Source: DASZHJ01 sp035581425
GTDB taxonomy: Bacteria > Pseudomonadota > Alphaproteobacteria > ATCC43930 > CGMCC-115725
Length of the DNA stretch: 64,000 bases
Assembly (NCBI GenBank): GCA_035581425.1
Contig: DATJVP010000002.1
Location: 1-64,000, forward strand
Direction of reading: 5' to 3'
The notes under the pieces were generated by a model. It did not search any database, was not told the DNA's origin, and worked only from the letters and a program-made list of their open reading frames with translations. Positions within the stretch are counted from its first letter, which is position 1; every line of letters starts with the position of its first letter. A program made the translations under genes and the position numbers. This document shows positions 36,516 through 44,879 of this stretch, piece by piece.

Positions 36516-36887
36516 TCAGGCGATCGCCGTCCCGCCCTTGATCAGCGTCTCGAGCTTGAGCGGCAGCTTCGCGCCCAGCCAAACCGCGTGGTGCGCGTGA
36601 TCCTCGTAATCGTCGCCCGTCAGGGGATGAACGAGGATCACGAGGTCGCCCCGGTTCAGCATGAGCCAGGGCACGAGGCGCGGAAACTCCTCGACCGGAA
36701 AGGCCACCTGGTACATCGAGGTCGGATGCGGTCCCACGGGATTGTCGTGCCAGCGGCCGAGCACACTCTTGAACCGCGCGCCGATCGCCTCGCGGAGCTG
36801 CGCGGCAGCGGCGCGCGTTCCCGCGTCGTAGTAGACGTGCGCGTGATAGCCGGTGATCGCGGAGGACGCATCGACGGGAGCTTGCAT
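36516..36887 (-). CDS. DOPA 4,5-dioxygenase-family protein
   Basis: This 123-residue protein is of the DOPA dioxygenase family, small non-haem enzymes that open catechol rings in betalain and related pathways. Conserved histidines occur in YHAHVYYD, VLGRWHDNPVGPHPTSMYQVAF and DYEDHAHHAVWLG. A very good GGAGGAGGTG site lies just before ATG 36887. It follows a GST gene by 26 bases, so they are an operon, perhaps for an aromatic compound. The bacterial substrate is unknown. Confidence 0.85.
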   Translation of the reverse strand: MQAPVDASSAITGYHAHVYYDAGTRAAAAQLREAIGARFKSVLGRWHDNPVGPHPTSMYQVAFPVEEFPRLVPWLMLNRGDLVILVHPLTGDDYEDHAHHAVWLGAKLPLKLETLIKGGTAIA

Positions 36888-36913
36888 CGTCACCTCCTCC
36901 GCGACCGTCTTGC

Positions 36914-37534
36914 TCAGCCGTCGCGGAGCTTGCGGATTTTCTGCGCCGCCGGCCGCTCGAGGCAGCGGCGGAGCCACTCGCCGACCTTCGGCGTCACCGC
37001 GAAGTCCATCGCCAGCGCACGCGACATCACGCCCGCGAGGTTGAGATCGGCGACGCTGAAGGAACTACCGACGAGGTAGGGATGCGCTTGCAGATGCGCG
37101 TTCAGCACCTTGAAGGGCCCCGCGAGCTTCTCGAGCGCGCCCGCCGCCTGCTTGGGATCGCGCTTTTCCGGCGCGAACATCATGGTGTGCTGGCCCCAGA
37201 GCCCGATCGGCCCTTCAACCGAGGTTGCGGCCCAGAACGCCCATTGCCAGCACTTCGCCTCGTCATGGAGGCTCTTGGGATAGAGCCCCTTCTCCACGTG
37301 CTTCTTCGCGAGGTAGAGGTTGATCGCGAGCGACTCCCAGAGCTTGAAGCCGTCGTCGTCGATCGCGGGGATCTGCGCATTCGGGTTGATGGCGGCAAAG
37401 CCCGGCACGCGACAGCTCATGGGTCCGTCGGAGAAATCGGTCTGGACCTGCTCGTAGGGAATGCCGAGCTCCTCGGCCATCCAAAGCGTGCGAAATGCGC
37501 GAGAGCGCACGATGCCGTAGATCTTCAAACCCAT
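36914..37534 (-). CDS. Glutathione S-transferase family protein
   Basis: The 206-residue GST has an N-terminal thioredoxin-like domain: KIYGIVRSRAFRTLWMAEELG, NPNAQIPAIDDDGFKLWESLAINLYLA, with the cis-Pro and the ESLAI glutathione-binding Glu-Ser. The all-helical C-terminal domain contains YLVGSSFSVADLNLAGVMS. It is expected to bind or conjugate glutathione. It precedes the DOPA-dioxygenase-like gene in one operon. Confidence 0.9.
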   Translation of the reverse strand: MGLKIYGIVRSRAFRTLWMAEELGIPYEQVQTDFSDGPMSCRVPGFAAINPNAQIPAIDDDGFKLWESLAINLYLAKKHVEKGLYPKSLHDEAKCWQWAFWAATSVEGPIGLWGQHTMMFAPEKRDPKQAAGALEKLAGPFKVLNAHLQAHPYLVGSSFSVADLNLAGVMSRALAMDFAVTPKVGEWLRRCLERPAAQKIRKLRDG

Positions 37535-37744
37535 CGACCGTCCTCCCCTGAATTCCCGATTGCGGCACCCGCCGCACGAGGCTTATCTAGCCTCAATCCC
37601 GCGGCCTGGGAAATGGTGCACTGAGCCCCGCATGACAGGGATGCAGACGCATCGGCCCCGAGCCCGAGGCGCAAGGGGATCGACGCGCGCGCGCCCCGCT
37701 GCTCAAATAGCGCCCCTTTCGTCTTGGACCAGCGAGATTTTGCA

Positions 37745-39025
37745 ATGTCCGACCTCACTCGCCTCTCCGCCCTCGACGCCGCGCGTGGGATCGACGGCGG
37801 GACGCTCACCGCGACCGCGCTCCTCCGTGCCTACCTTGATCGCATCGCCGAGCGCGAGCCCGAAGTCGGCGCCTGGCAGCATCTCGACGCGCAGGAGGCG
37901 ATTGCTGCGGCGGAGGCGGCGGATAAGGGTCTGCGTCGCGGGCCTCTTCGGGGGCTGCCGATCGGCGTCAAGGACGTAATGGACACCGCCGACATGCCCA
38001 CGACCTACGGCTCGAAGATCTATCTGGACCACAGGCCGCGCGGGGATGCCGCCTGCGTCGCGCTCGCGCGCGCCGCGGGGGCGATCGTGCTCGGCAAGAC
38101 CGTCACCACGGAATTCGCGGCGGGCGCGCCGGGTAAGACGCGCAATCCACACAATTTCTCTCACACGCCCGGCGGCTCCTCCAGCGGCTCCGTCGCGGGC
38201 GTCGCCGATCGCATGATCCCGTTGGGCTTCGGGACCCAGACCGCGGGATCGATCGTCCGCCCCTCCTCCTACTGCGGGGTCGTCGGCTACAAGCCGAGTT
38301 TCGGCACCGTCGCCGCCGCGGGCACCAAGCCGCTCTCGGAGAGCTTCGACACCGTCGGCGCCATCGGAAACCACATCGCCGACGTAGCGCTCTTCGTCGG
38401 CGCGCTCGCAGGCCGGCCGGAGCTGCTGCCAAAGGAGCCGCATGCGAAGCCGCGGATCGGCTTCTTCCGGACGGCGCAGTGGGAGAAGGCGGATCCCGAC
38501 TGCCGCACCGTCCTCGAGGATGCCGCGCGGCGCCTCGCCCGCGCCGGCGCCGAGGTCGCTGAGCGCAAGCCCTTCGCGCCCTTGGACGGAATTGCGGAAG
38601 TGCATCTCACGCACATGAACTACGAGATGGCGAGGAGCCTCGCCTGGGAGCGGACGGCGCATTGGGACCTCCTCGCCCCGCGCACCACGGAGACCTTGCG
38701 CGACGCCGTCAAGATTACGCCCGAGGCCTACGATTCGGCGCGTCGCGCGACGGCGGAGGCGCGCCGATCGGTGCCCGAGCTCTTCGGCGACTTCGAGGCG
38801 CTGCTCGTGCCGGCGGCGCCCGGCGAGGCGCCCGCGCGGCTCGACATGACCGGCGACCCGCTCTTCAACCGGACCTGGACGCTGCTGCACCTTCCCTGCG
38901 TCACCGTTCCCGCGGGACGCGGCGCCACGGGACTTCCGATCGGCGTGCAGCTCGTGGGCCGGCTGGGAGAGGATGCGCGCCTCCTCGCCATCGCACGCTT
39001 CGCCGAGCAGGCGCTCGGCGCGTGA
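37745..39025 (+). CDS. Amidase-signature hydrolase
   Basis: The 426-residue amidase-signature enzyme has the Ser-cisSer-Lys triad: K76 in LPIGVKDVMDT, the cis-Ser in TPGGSSSGSVAGVA (about 145-147) and the nucleophile S169 in GTQTAGSIVRPSSYCG. It hydrolyses amide bonds of small molecules; sequence alone does not tell the substrate, and this is not the GatA context (no gatB or gatC near). Its stop overlaps the GTG of a DMT exporter gene, suggesting paired hydrolysis and transport. Confidence 0.9.
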   Translation: MSDLTRLSALDAARGIDGGTLTATALLRAYLDRIAEREPEVGAWQHLDAQEAIAAAEAADKGLRRGPLRGLPIGVKDVMDTADMPTTYGSKIYLDHRPRGDAACVALARAAGAIVLGKTVTTEFAAGAPGKTRNPHNFSHTPGGSSSGSVAGVADRMIPLGFGTQTAGSIVRPSSYCGVVGYKPSFGTVAAAGTKPLSESFDTVGAIGNHIADVALFVGALAGRPELLPKEPHAKPRIGFFRTAQWEKADPDCRTVLEDAARRLARAGAEVAERKPFAPLDGIAEVHLTHMNYEMARSLAWERTAHWDLLAPRTTETLRDAVKITPEAYDSARRATAEARRSVPELFGDFEALLVPAAPGEAPARLDMTGDPLFNRTWTLLHLPCVTVPAGRGATGLPIGVQLVGRLGEDARLLAIARFAEQALGA

Positions 39026-39936
39026 GACTCGCGGATCGGGCGGAGCCGCGCCGGACGCCGGCCGCGGGCATTCTCCTCCTCAGCAGCCTCGCGCTCTTCT
39101 GGGGTCTTGCCTGGCCCACGATCAAGATCGTGCTGGCGGAGATGCCGGTGCTCGGCTTCCGCGCCATCTGCTGTGCCGCGGGCGCGATCGGCGCGTTAAT
39201 GCTGGCTCGGCTCGGCGGCGAGCGCATCCGTCTGCGACGGACGGAAATCCTGCCGGTGGCCCTCGTCGGGCTCCTCAATGTCACGCTCTGGCAGCTCTTC
39301 ATGGCCTTCGGGCTGAAGCTGCTGCCGGCGGGCCACGCAAGCATCATCGCCTACACCATGCCGGCCTTTGCGACGCTTTTCGGCTGGCTATTTCTCCGCG
39401 AGCGCATCACAACCTCTCGATATTGGGGTCTCGCCCTCAGCATGAGCGGGCTTGCGGTGCTGGTGGCACCGGAATTCGGTCGGATTGCGACTGCGCCCGC
39501 GGGCGTCCTCTTGATGGTGGGCGCGTCGGCGAGCTGGGCCGGCGGTACCGTGGGCATGAAATATTACCGGTGGTCGCTCTCGATCCTGCAGAACACGGGC
39601 TGGCAGTTCGCCCTCGGCGGCATCCCCATCTACCTCGCGGCCGTCCTCTCCGGAGAGCAACTGCACCTCCACGACCTCAGCACCGAAGCGTGGATCTGCT
39701 TCGCCTACGTGCTGATCTGCCCGATCCTCTTTTGCCAATGGGCTTGGCTCAAAGTGGTGGACATGCTTCCGGGCAGCGTCTCCGCCATGGGAACGCTCGC
39801 GGTCCCGGTGGTAGGTACGCTCTCGGGCGCGATCCTGCTCGGCGAGAGGCTCGAAACGACGGAGCTCGTGGCCTTGGGTCTCGTGGTGCTGGGCCTCGCG
39901 GTCGTGGCGCTCGCTCCCGGCGGACGCAGGTCATGA
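39022..39936 (+). CDS. EamA/DMT-family transporter (GTG start)
   Basis: The 304-residue protein has ten predicted membrane helices in two EamA repeats: LFWGLAWPTIKIVLAEMPVLGFRA opens the first, and SWAGGTVGMKYYRW near residue 170 the second. These drug/metabolite transporters export amino acids or other metabolites. The GTG at 39022 overlaps the amidase stop (GTGA), and its own stop overlaps the ATG of a small lipoprotein gene, so three genes are co-translated. Confidence 0.87.
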   Translation: MRLADRAEPRRTPAAGILLLSSLALFWGLAWPTIKIVLAEMPVLGFRAICCAAGAIGALMLARLGGERIRLRRTEILPVALVGLLNVTLWQLFMAFGLKLLPAGHASIIAYTMPAFATLFGWLFLRERITTSRYWGLALSMSGLAVLVAPEFGRIATAPAGVLLMVGASASWAGGTVGMKYYRWSLSILQNTGWQFALGGIPIYLAAVLSGEQLHLHDLSTEAWICFAYVLICPILFCQWAWLKVVDMLPGSVSAMGTLAVPVVGTLSGAILLGERLETTELVALGLVVLGLAVVALAPGGRRS

Positions 39937-40265
39937 AGCCGGCTGAGATCGTGCGAGCGACCTTCGCGCTCGCGCTCGTCGGGCTCGCGAACGCCTGCAG
40001 CCAAGGCGGGCTCCCACCCTTCGACACGACGCCGAAGAGCGCGCCTCCGGGCGTCCATGAGGACTTCACTCGGGTCGGCGTCTGCTACAACAGCAAGACG
40101 GCGACGCCGCGACAGGTGCTGGATGCCGCGCGCGGGGTGTGCGAGCCCGGGACGACGCCCTCGCTCATCGAGCAGGACACCTTGCTCACATGTCCGCTGC
40201 TCACGCCGGTTCGTGCAACCTTCGCCTGCCTCAAGCCGGGAATGCCGCCGCCGCCGCGGCGCTGA
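39933..40265 (+). CDS. Small cysteine-containing putative lipoprotein
   Basis: The 110-residue product has a signal sequence ending ALVGLANACSQGG, a slightly unusual lipobox with Asn before the final Ala. A short mature domain follows with cysteines in GVCYNSKTATP, RGVCEPG, LTCPLL and FACLKPG. Four mature cysteines suggest two disulfides in the periplasm. The ATG overlaps the transporter stop (ATGA). The stop lies 9 bases from the convergent membrane-protein gene. No family or function is recognised. Confidence 0.68.
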   Translation: MKPAEIVRATFALALVGLANACSQGGLPPFDTTPKSAPPGVHEDFTRVGVCYNSKTATPRQVLDAARGVCEPGTTPSLIEQDTLLTCPLLTPVRATFACLKPGMPPPPRR

Positions 40266-40274
40266 ACAACGGGA

Positions 40275-41753
40275 TCAGCGCGGCGGCAACGCGGCGGTCC
40301 GCACATGCACGACCGCGACATCGCCGCTATAGAGCCGCTGCCATCCCGGCAGATGGTCGAGCAGCACCACCGCCCGCGCGTTCGACTGGAGGAGCGTCCA
40401 GGTCACGCCGTACTCGTCGAGGAGCTCTGGGAGATCTCCTGACGCGAGCACCAAGGCCTTGTGCTCACGCTCGATGAAGGCGTCGCCGAACATGTCGGCG
40501 CGGCCGTCGACGAAGGTGGGTACGCCCTCCCAGATGAGATAGCCGCCGAAGGCGTCGGCATTGAGGACGTTGCCGGTGACATGCCGGTCGCGCACGGCCT
40601 GGAGCGCCGCCGCGGGCATCCGATAAGGCGGCGGCGCCAGTGGCTGCGCCGAGGCGAGTGCGACGAGAGCGACGAAGGCGAGGGAGCCCAGCGCGAGCAC
40701 CGGACGGCGGAGGCGCAAGCCGGTTCCGGACTCGCGGAGCAGGAGGCCCGAGGCCAGCCGCTGCTCGCGGAGATAGGCTCCAAGCGGGGTGGCGACGAGA
40801 AGCGCCGCACCGAAGCCCAGGAGCTCGCCGTGCCGCTCGTGCTTCAAAGCCATGTGAAGGAGGAAAAGGACCATGAGCAGGCGCGGCCACGGCAATCTGA
40901 ATCGCGTGACGAACCCCAGCAGGATCGCGAGCATTAGCCAGAATTCCAGCGGCGCCAGGAGGTTGAAATCGGGCGCATTCCACTCCACGAGGATCGAGAG
41001 CGCGTAGCGCATGCCGAGGAGACGGAGCGGAAGTAGATAGACCTCCGGGCCATTCGGACCGATGAGCGGCAGCAGCGCCGCCAAGGCGATGAAGCGACCC
41101 CAACCCCAGAAGGCGCGCCGGCGCGCGGCCGCATCCTCGGCGGTCCCCACCGCCTCGAGCGCGAGCATTCCCGCAAAGCCGAGGCCGAAGAGAAAGCTCC
41201 CGTGCATATTGGCCCAGGGCAGCATGAGGAGCGCCCAGGGAAGCGCCGGCACCTTTCCGGCATCGCGCGCTGTAACGAGTGTCGAAAGCCAGAGTGCCAG
41301 TAACGGCAAAGCCAAGAGGTGCGGGCGCGCAAGCATGTGATAGGTCAGGAGGATCCACGCCGACATGACCGCGATCACGGCGTAGACGGGATCGAGCGAG
41401 CGCAAGACCGCGCGCGCGAGGATCCCCATCGCCGCCGCGACCGAAAGCGCGCCCAGCATCGCGAGCCCGTGCCAGCCCAGGAGATCGTAGGCGCCTGCGA
41501 GCAGCGCCTCCGCGAGCCACTCGTGCGCGACCCAGGCCTTGCCGGTCATGGTGTAGGAGTAGAAGTCCGAATGCGGCACGCTGCCATGCGCGAGGATCCA
41601 GTTGCCGGTGACGACGTGCCAAAGCGTGTCGGGATCGCGCAGCATGGTCGGCGCGAGGGCGAGCGCGACGAGGAAGGAGAAGGCGGCGATAGCCAACGGC
41701 AGAGAAAGGCGCGCCTCCGCACGCTGCACGCCGATGATCGCGGGTTCTGCCAT
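40275..41753 (-). CDS. Polytopic membrane protein with GT-C-like plan
   Basis: The 492-residue protein has about ten membrane helices. An acidic first loop (MLRDPDTLWHVVTGNWIL, then HSDFYSYTMTGKAWVAHEWLAE) recalls the catalytic loop of GT-C glycosyltransferases. Its C-terminal extracytoplasmic part carries a pattern seen in many uncharacterised bacterial membrane proteins: GNVLNADAFGGYLIWEGVPTFVDGRADMFGD. The start at 41753 places the first helix about 20 residues in. It is probably a membrane glycan or lipid-modifying protein, but this is inference. An open frame continuing upstream to 42659 runs antisense through the acyltransferase and was not used. Confidence 0.75.
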   Translation of the reverse strand: MAEPAIIGVQRAEARLSLPLAIAAFSFLVALALAPTMLRDPDTLWHVVTGNWILAHGSVPHSDFYSYTMTGKAWVAHEWLAEALLAGAYDLLGWHGLAMLGALSVAAAMGILARAVLRSLDPVYAVIAVMSAWILLTYHMLARPHLLALPLLALWLSTLVTARDAGKVPALPWALLMLPWANMHGSFLFGLGFAGMLALEAVGTAEDAAARRRAFWGWGRFIALAALLPLIGPNGPEVYLLPLRLLGMRYALSILVEWNAPDFNLLAPLEFWLMLAILLGFVTRFRLPWPRLLMVLFLLHMALKHERHGELLGFGAALLVATPLGAYLREQRLASGLLLRESGTGLRLRRPVLALGSLAFVALVALASAQPLAPPPYRMPAAALQAVRDRHVTGNVLNADAFGGYLIWEGVPTFVDGRADMFGDAFIEREHKALVLASGDLPELLDEYGVTWTLLQSNARAVVLLDHLPGWQRLYSGDVAVVHVRTAALPPR

Positions 41754-41869
41754 ATGCCGTCGCGGCGAATCCGCCGCCCCGATTGCCGGAGGGACCGAGT
41801 AGGGCTGCGATAATTCCGCCGGGCTGGTTAACGAAGGCTTATTGGCGCCGTCCGAAAGGAGGCCTCGGA

Positions 41870-42943
41870 TCAGGCTTGCGCGCGGGGCGCGGCGGTTGCA
41901 GGCGCGTGAGCCCGCGGCCGCACGAGGCTCGCGCGCAGCCAGGCACGCGCGGGCTTCTCGAGATACCTCGTGATCGCGTAGGCGAGAGCCAGCGCAAAGG
42001 CTGTCGCCCCGAGCATCGCGAGATCGGCGCCGCACCCCCAGTCCGTAAGACGCCGAATCACGATATAGCCGAGATTCTGGTGCAGGAGATAAAGCGGGTA
42101 GGAGATGTCGCCGAGGAAGACGAGCGGCGCAATCCGTCCAAGAATGGAGCCATCGCGGCTCCCGATGGCGACCAGCGCAGCCGACCCCGCGACGACCAGG
42201 ATATAGGCTGGACCGGAAATCGGCCGGAGCGACCAGACCGGACCCGTGATGCAGATCGCGAGCGAGAAGCCCAAGAGAATCAGGGTCGAGGGCCGCGCCC
42301 GCCCCGCGTGCCAGAGATAAATGAGAATCCCCAGTGTGAAGTGCGGCGCATATTGAACGCCCGCGAGGATCCAGAGCTGAAACGGCACGTCGACCGCGCC
42401 GGTGCGGCAGAAGAAGGCGACGCAAAGCCAGGCGAAGCAGAGCGGCTCGATGCGTTTCGGCCCCGCCAGAAAAAAGCCGATGCCCGCGAGAAAGTAGAAG
42501 CCGATCTCGTGGACGAGCGTCCAGTAAACGCCGTCGACCGGCTGCTCCAGGAAGAGCTTCGGCATCATCGTGAGGTTCGCGAGAAGCCGCGGCGCGGAGA
42601 GCGGCAGCATGCCCTCGATCGGCAGCCACAGCTGCGCGAGGGAACTGATCGCGAGACAAGCGAGGAAAGCCGGCACAAGGCGGGCGAAGCGCGAGACCGC
42701 GAACTCCCGGGCATCGCGGCAGCGCTCGAGCGTCATCAGGATCACGAACCCGCTGATGACAAAGAAAAGCTCGACCCCGTAATGCCCGTCCGGAAGGTAG
42801 AGCGTGGTGTCGAGCGGCCGCTCCGTGACCCTCGCGTAGTTCGCGGTGTAATGATGCAGCAGCACCGCACTCACGGCGACGCCGCGGAGCGCATCGAGTC
42901 CTCTGAGGCGAGGGGCTGACGGGGCTGCCATGACCGGAAGCAT
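41870..42943 (-). CDS. Acyltransferase 3 (OafA/YrhL-like) membrane O-acyltransferase
   Basis: This 357-residue acyltransferase-3 family protein has about ten helices. It has the catalytic-type N-terminal LRGLDALRGVAVSAVLLHHY (with the helix-2 His), the YGVELFFVISGFVI signature, and a C-terminal LGDISYPLYLLHQNLGY region. The family acetylates or succinylates surface polysaccharides at the inner membrane. Start may be 42943 or ATG 42931. It lies upstream of, and in the same direction as, the polytopic protein at 40275, with 116 bases between. Confidence 0.9.
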   Translation of the reverse strand: MLPVMAAPSAPRLRGLDALRGVAVSAVLLHHYTANYARVTERPLDTTLYLPDGHYGVELFFVISGFVILMTLERCRDAREFAVSRFARLVPAFLACLAISSLAQLWLPIEGMLPLSAPRLLANLTMMPKLFLEQPVDGVYWTLVHEIGFYFLAGIGFFLAGPKRIEPLCFAWLCVAFFCRTGAVDVPFQLWILAGVQYAPHFTLGILIYLWHAGRARPSTLILLGFSLAICITGPVWSLRPISGPAYILVVAGSAALVAIGSRDGSILGRIAPLVFLGDISYPLYLLHQNLGYIVIRRLTDWGCGADLAMLGATAFALALAYAITRYLEKPARAWLRASLVRPRAHAPATAAPRAQA

Positions 42944-43000
42944 CCCCGCGGATTGCTTAATAAATCGACAATAAAATCGGCGCCTGCCGCCCGTAAATCA

Positions 43001-43039
43001 CAAAATAAACAACCCCCGGGAACCTTTGCTCCCGGGGGT
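43001..43039 (-). terminator. Rho-independent terminator of the Ser/Lys repeat gene
   Basis: On the minus strand a perfect 10-bp stem (43039-43030 with 43021-43012, ACCCCCGGGA type) with an 8-base loop is followed by a T-rich tail over 43011-43001. It lies about 24 bases after the stop of the gene at 43063. Confidence 0.9.
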
Positions 43040-43062
43040 CTGCCGCTCGCGAGTATTCTCGC

Positions 43063-43407
43063 TTAGGGCGTCTTCTTGGGGTCCGATGAAGTCGAGCCCG
43101 AGGACTTGGAGCCGGTCGACTTCGAACCCTTGGACTTCGAGCCTGTCGACTTGGAGCCCTTAGACTTCGATCCCGTGGACTTGGAACCCGTGGACTTCGA
43201 GCCGGTGGACTTGGAGCCCTTGGACTTCGAGCCGGTCGACTTCGAGCCCTTGGATTTCGAGCCCGTCGACTTCGAGCCCTTGGACTTGCCGGTATCCGTC
43301 GTCTTCTGGTCGCTTGGGCTCGGCGTGCCCTGCGCCATGACCGCCGTCGAGACGGTCGACGCACCGATGAACGACATCAGTGTCAACGCTGCAATCAACG
43401 CCTTCAT
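43063..43407 (-). CDS. Exported Ser/Lys/Gly/Thr tandem-repeat protein
   Basis: The 114-residue product has a Sec signal peptide (MKALIAALTLMSFIGASTVS, then TAVMAQ) and an AGGAGCT ribosome site. A mature region made almost wholly of five-residue units GSKSK or GSKST runs over residues 41-103, ending in SDPKKTP. It is strongly basic and probably disordered. The composition recalls DNA-, polyanion- or peptidoglycan-binding basic tails, but no known family is recognised. It has its own strong terminator and stands alone. The opposite strand is also open across the repeat, but only this strand has signal peptide, ribosome site and terminator. Confidence 0.82.
   Translation of the reverse strand: MKALIAALTLMSFIGASTVSTAVMAQGTPSPSDQKTTDTGKSKGSKSTGSKSKGSKSTGSKSKGSKSTGSKSTGSKSTGSKSKGSKSTGSKSKGSKSTGSKSSGSTSSDPKKTP
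43099..43287 (-). repeat. 15/30-base tandem repeat coding SKSKG/SKSTG units
   Basis: Residues 41-103 of the exported protein are built of a 15-base unit (GSKSX), with a 30-base higher period where X alternates Lys and Thr. The alternation breaks in the middle, where Thr occurs three times in a row. Codons vary between copies, so the repeat is not freshly duplicated throughout. Repeat number is a likely site of length variation between strains. Confidence 0.85.
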
Positions 43408-43705
43408 GAAAAGCTCCTGGGGGTGGATTCATTCCCTTGGTTGGAGATCGCTCACAGGAGCCACCGGATCAGAAATCCGGCGGCGCTTGTTCCGATCTCA
43501 GTGTGGCGCTCGCATCCTAGCATGCAGGTCCGCAAATGCGAGACGAATTCGCGAGATTTCCGCGCGATTCGCGCGTTTTTCGATGCTCGAGATGGGCGCG
43601 CGACCGCTCGCATTCGATGGATTCTTCAATCGACGTTAACTCGCTCGGCCGAGACTCGTGCGGTGCTGGCTTCGCGCACATTCCGCGAGCTTTCGGGAGT
43701 GGTTC

Positions 43706-44734
43706 ATGCAGAGGGCGGTTTCGATCGGGCGAGCGGTATCCCCCGCATCGGGCTGGCTCCGAGGCGGCATGTTCGATGCCGGCCTGCTCTTGTTCATACC
43801 CGGCCTCGCGATCGTCTGCGGCGCCGTCGCCCTTGCGGACCGGCGCTTCCTGCTCCCGGTCCTGATCGCCGATCTCTGGCTCCTCGGACATCGCCACCTC
43901 GTCGAGAGCCAAAGCCGCTTGCGCGGCCGACGCGCGGGCTCGGCGTGGCTCGGGCTCTGCCTCGCGGGATTGCCGCTCCTCCTCGTCGCCGTCATCGGCG
44001 GACTGGCGCTTGGCGGCGCCGCTTGGGTTCCCGCGACCGTCTATTTTTATTGGCAGTGGTTCCAGTCGACGGGACAGAGCTGGATCACACTGCAACTCTA
44101 TCGCCGCCGCGCGCCGCGCCGCGCCGATCTCGGCGACAGTTCGCTGCTCGCAGCGCTCTTCTGCCTGACGCCGATCTGGGGCCTGCTGCGCCGCTCGGCG
44201 GAGGCGCCGGTCTCCTTCCTGGGCCTCGACCTGCACTTGCTGGCCGTGCCCGAGACCGTCGCCGCGGCAGCGGGGATCGCGGCCTGCGGTGCCTTCTGCC
44301 TCTGGATCGTCGAGCGCGCAATTGCCTGGAGCGAGCGGAGGCTCGCCCTCGCGCATACGCTCTACGTCCTCTCCCATCTCGCCGTCTTTGTCGCCGCCTA
44401 CTGGCTCGTCTCGGACCTCACGATCGGCTGGCTCATCGCGGCGATCTGGTCGCACGCGCAATTCCTGGCGCTCGCGTGGCTGCGGCACGGCGGCGATGCC
44501 GCCGAACCCGCGGAGCCGCGCGGGCGGCTCGTCGCGCGCCTGGTCGCGCGGCGGCAACTGGGTCTCTACACGATCGTCGGCCTCGCGAGTGCGGCGGCAG
44601 CGCTCTTCGGCGAGAAGGCGCTCGCGATAGCTCTGCCGGCAGCCGCCGTCCTATATCTCGCCCTCGACCTCCAGCGTTTCCTGCTGGAGCTACGCCCGCG
44701 CCGCAGTAAATCGCGCCGCGCGGCCACTGCCTGA
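43706..44734 (+). CDS. Polytopic membrane protein of unknown function
   Basis: This 342-residue protein has roughly eight to nine predicted membrane helices. Notable features are histidines and acidic residues near a membrane face (DLWLLGHRHLVESQSRLRGR) and an aromatic stretch YFYWQWFQSTGQSWITLQLYRRR. The WHxxR-type residues near helix 3 suggest a membrane enzyme, but no family was recognised. ATG 43706 has GGGAG ten bases upstream; an earlier in-frame ATG at 43658 adds 16 residues. It lies directly before the Tad pilus locus on the same strand, which may be coincidence. Confidence 0.68.
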   Translation: MQRAVSIGRAVSPASGWLRGGMFDAGLLLFIPGLAIVCGAVALADRRFLLPVLIADLWLLGHRHLVESQSRLRGRRAGSAWLGLCLAGLPLLLVAVIGGLALGGAAWVPATVYFYWQWFQSTGQSWITLQLYRRRAPRRADLGDSSLLAALFCLTPIWGLLRRSAEAPVSFLGLDLHLLAVPETVAAAAGIAACGAFCLWIVERAIAWSERRLALAHTLYVLSHLAVFVAAYWLVSDLTIGWLIAAIWSHAQFLALAWLRHGGDAAEPAEPRGRLVARLVARRQLGLYTIVGLASAAAALFGEKALAIALPAAAVLYLALDLQRFLLELRPRRSKSRRAATA

Positions 44735-44774
44735 AGTTGTCTCAACAAACGCAGACAAATTTCATTTAATTTTA

Positions 44775-44804
44775 TTGAAGTTTGACTTCAATCGTTACTT
44801 TAAT
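44775..44804 (+). promoter_or_regulatory. flp: Candidate promoter of flp1 with an overlapping palindrome
   Basis: TTGAAG (44775-44780) and TTTAAT (44799-44804) are 18 bases apart in a markedly AT-rich leader. The -35 box is one arm of a perfect palindrome TTGAAG-TTTGA-CTTCAA (44775-44791), a possible operator. The start would be about 70 bases before the pilin ATG. Confidence 0.5.
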
Positions 44805-44879
44805 TCTCAACAGATTTACGCACGATTAACCTTTGGAACTCAAGATGCCCTCGTTTGGGCCAACCAAAGGAGTACTCCC

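Noticed and set aside
40275..42659. 794-residue reading of the membrane protein
   Set aside because: The upstream third is out-of-frame with the real acyltransferase on the same strand; the hydrophobic protein starts naturally at 41753.
43099..43287. Regular direct repeats that might suggest a CRISPR array
   Set aside because: Units are 15/30 bases, contiguous without spacers, and in frame with an exported protein; it is a coding tandem repeat.
43076..43639. Acidic EPVDFEPLDF-repeat open frame on the plus strand
   Set aside because: It is the antisense image of the Ser/Lys repeat gene. Only the minus strand has a signal peptide, a ribosome site and a terminator.
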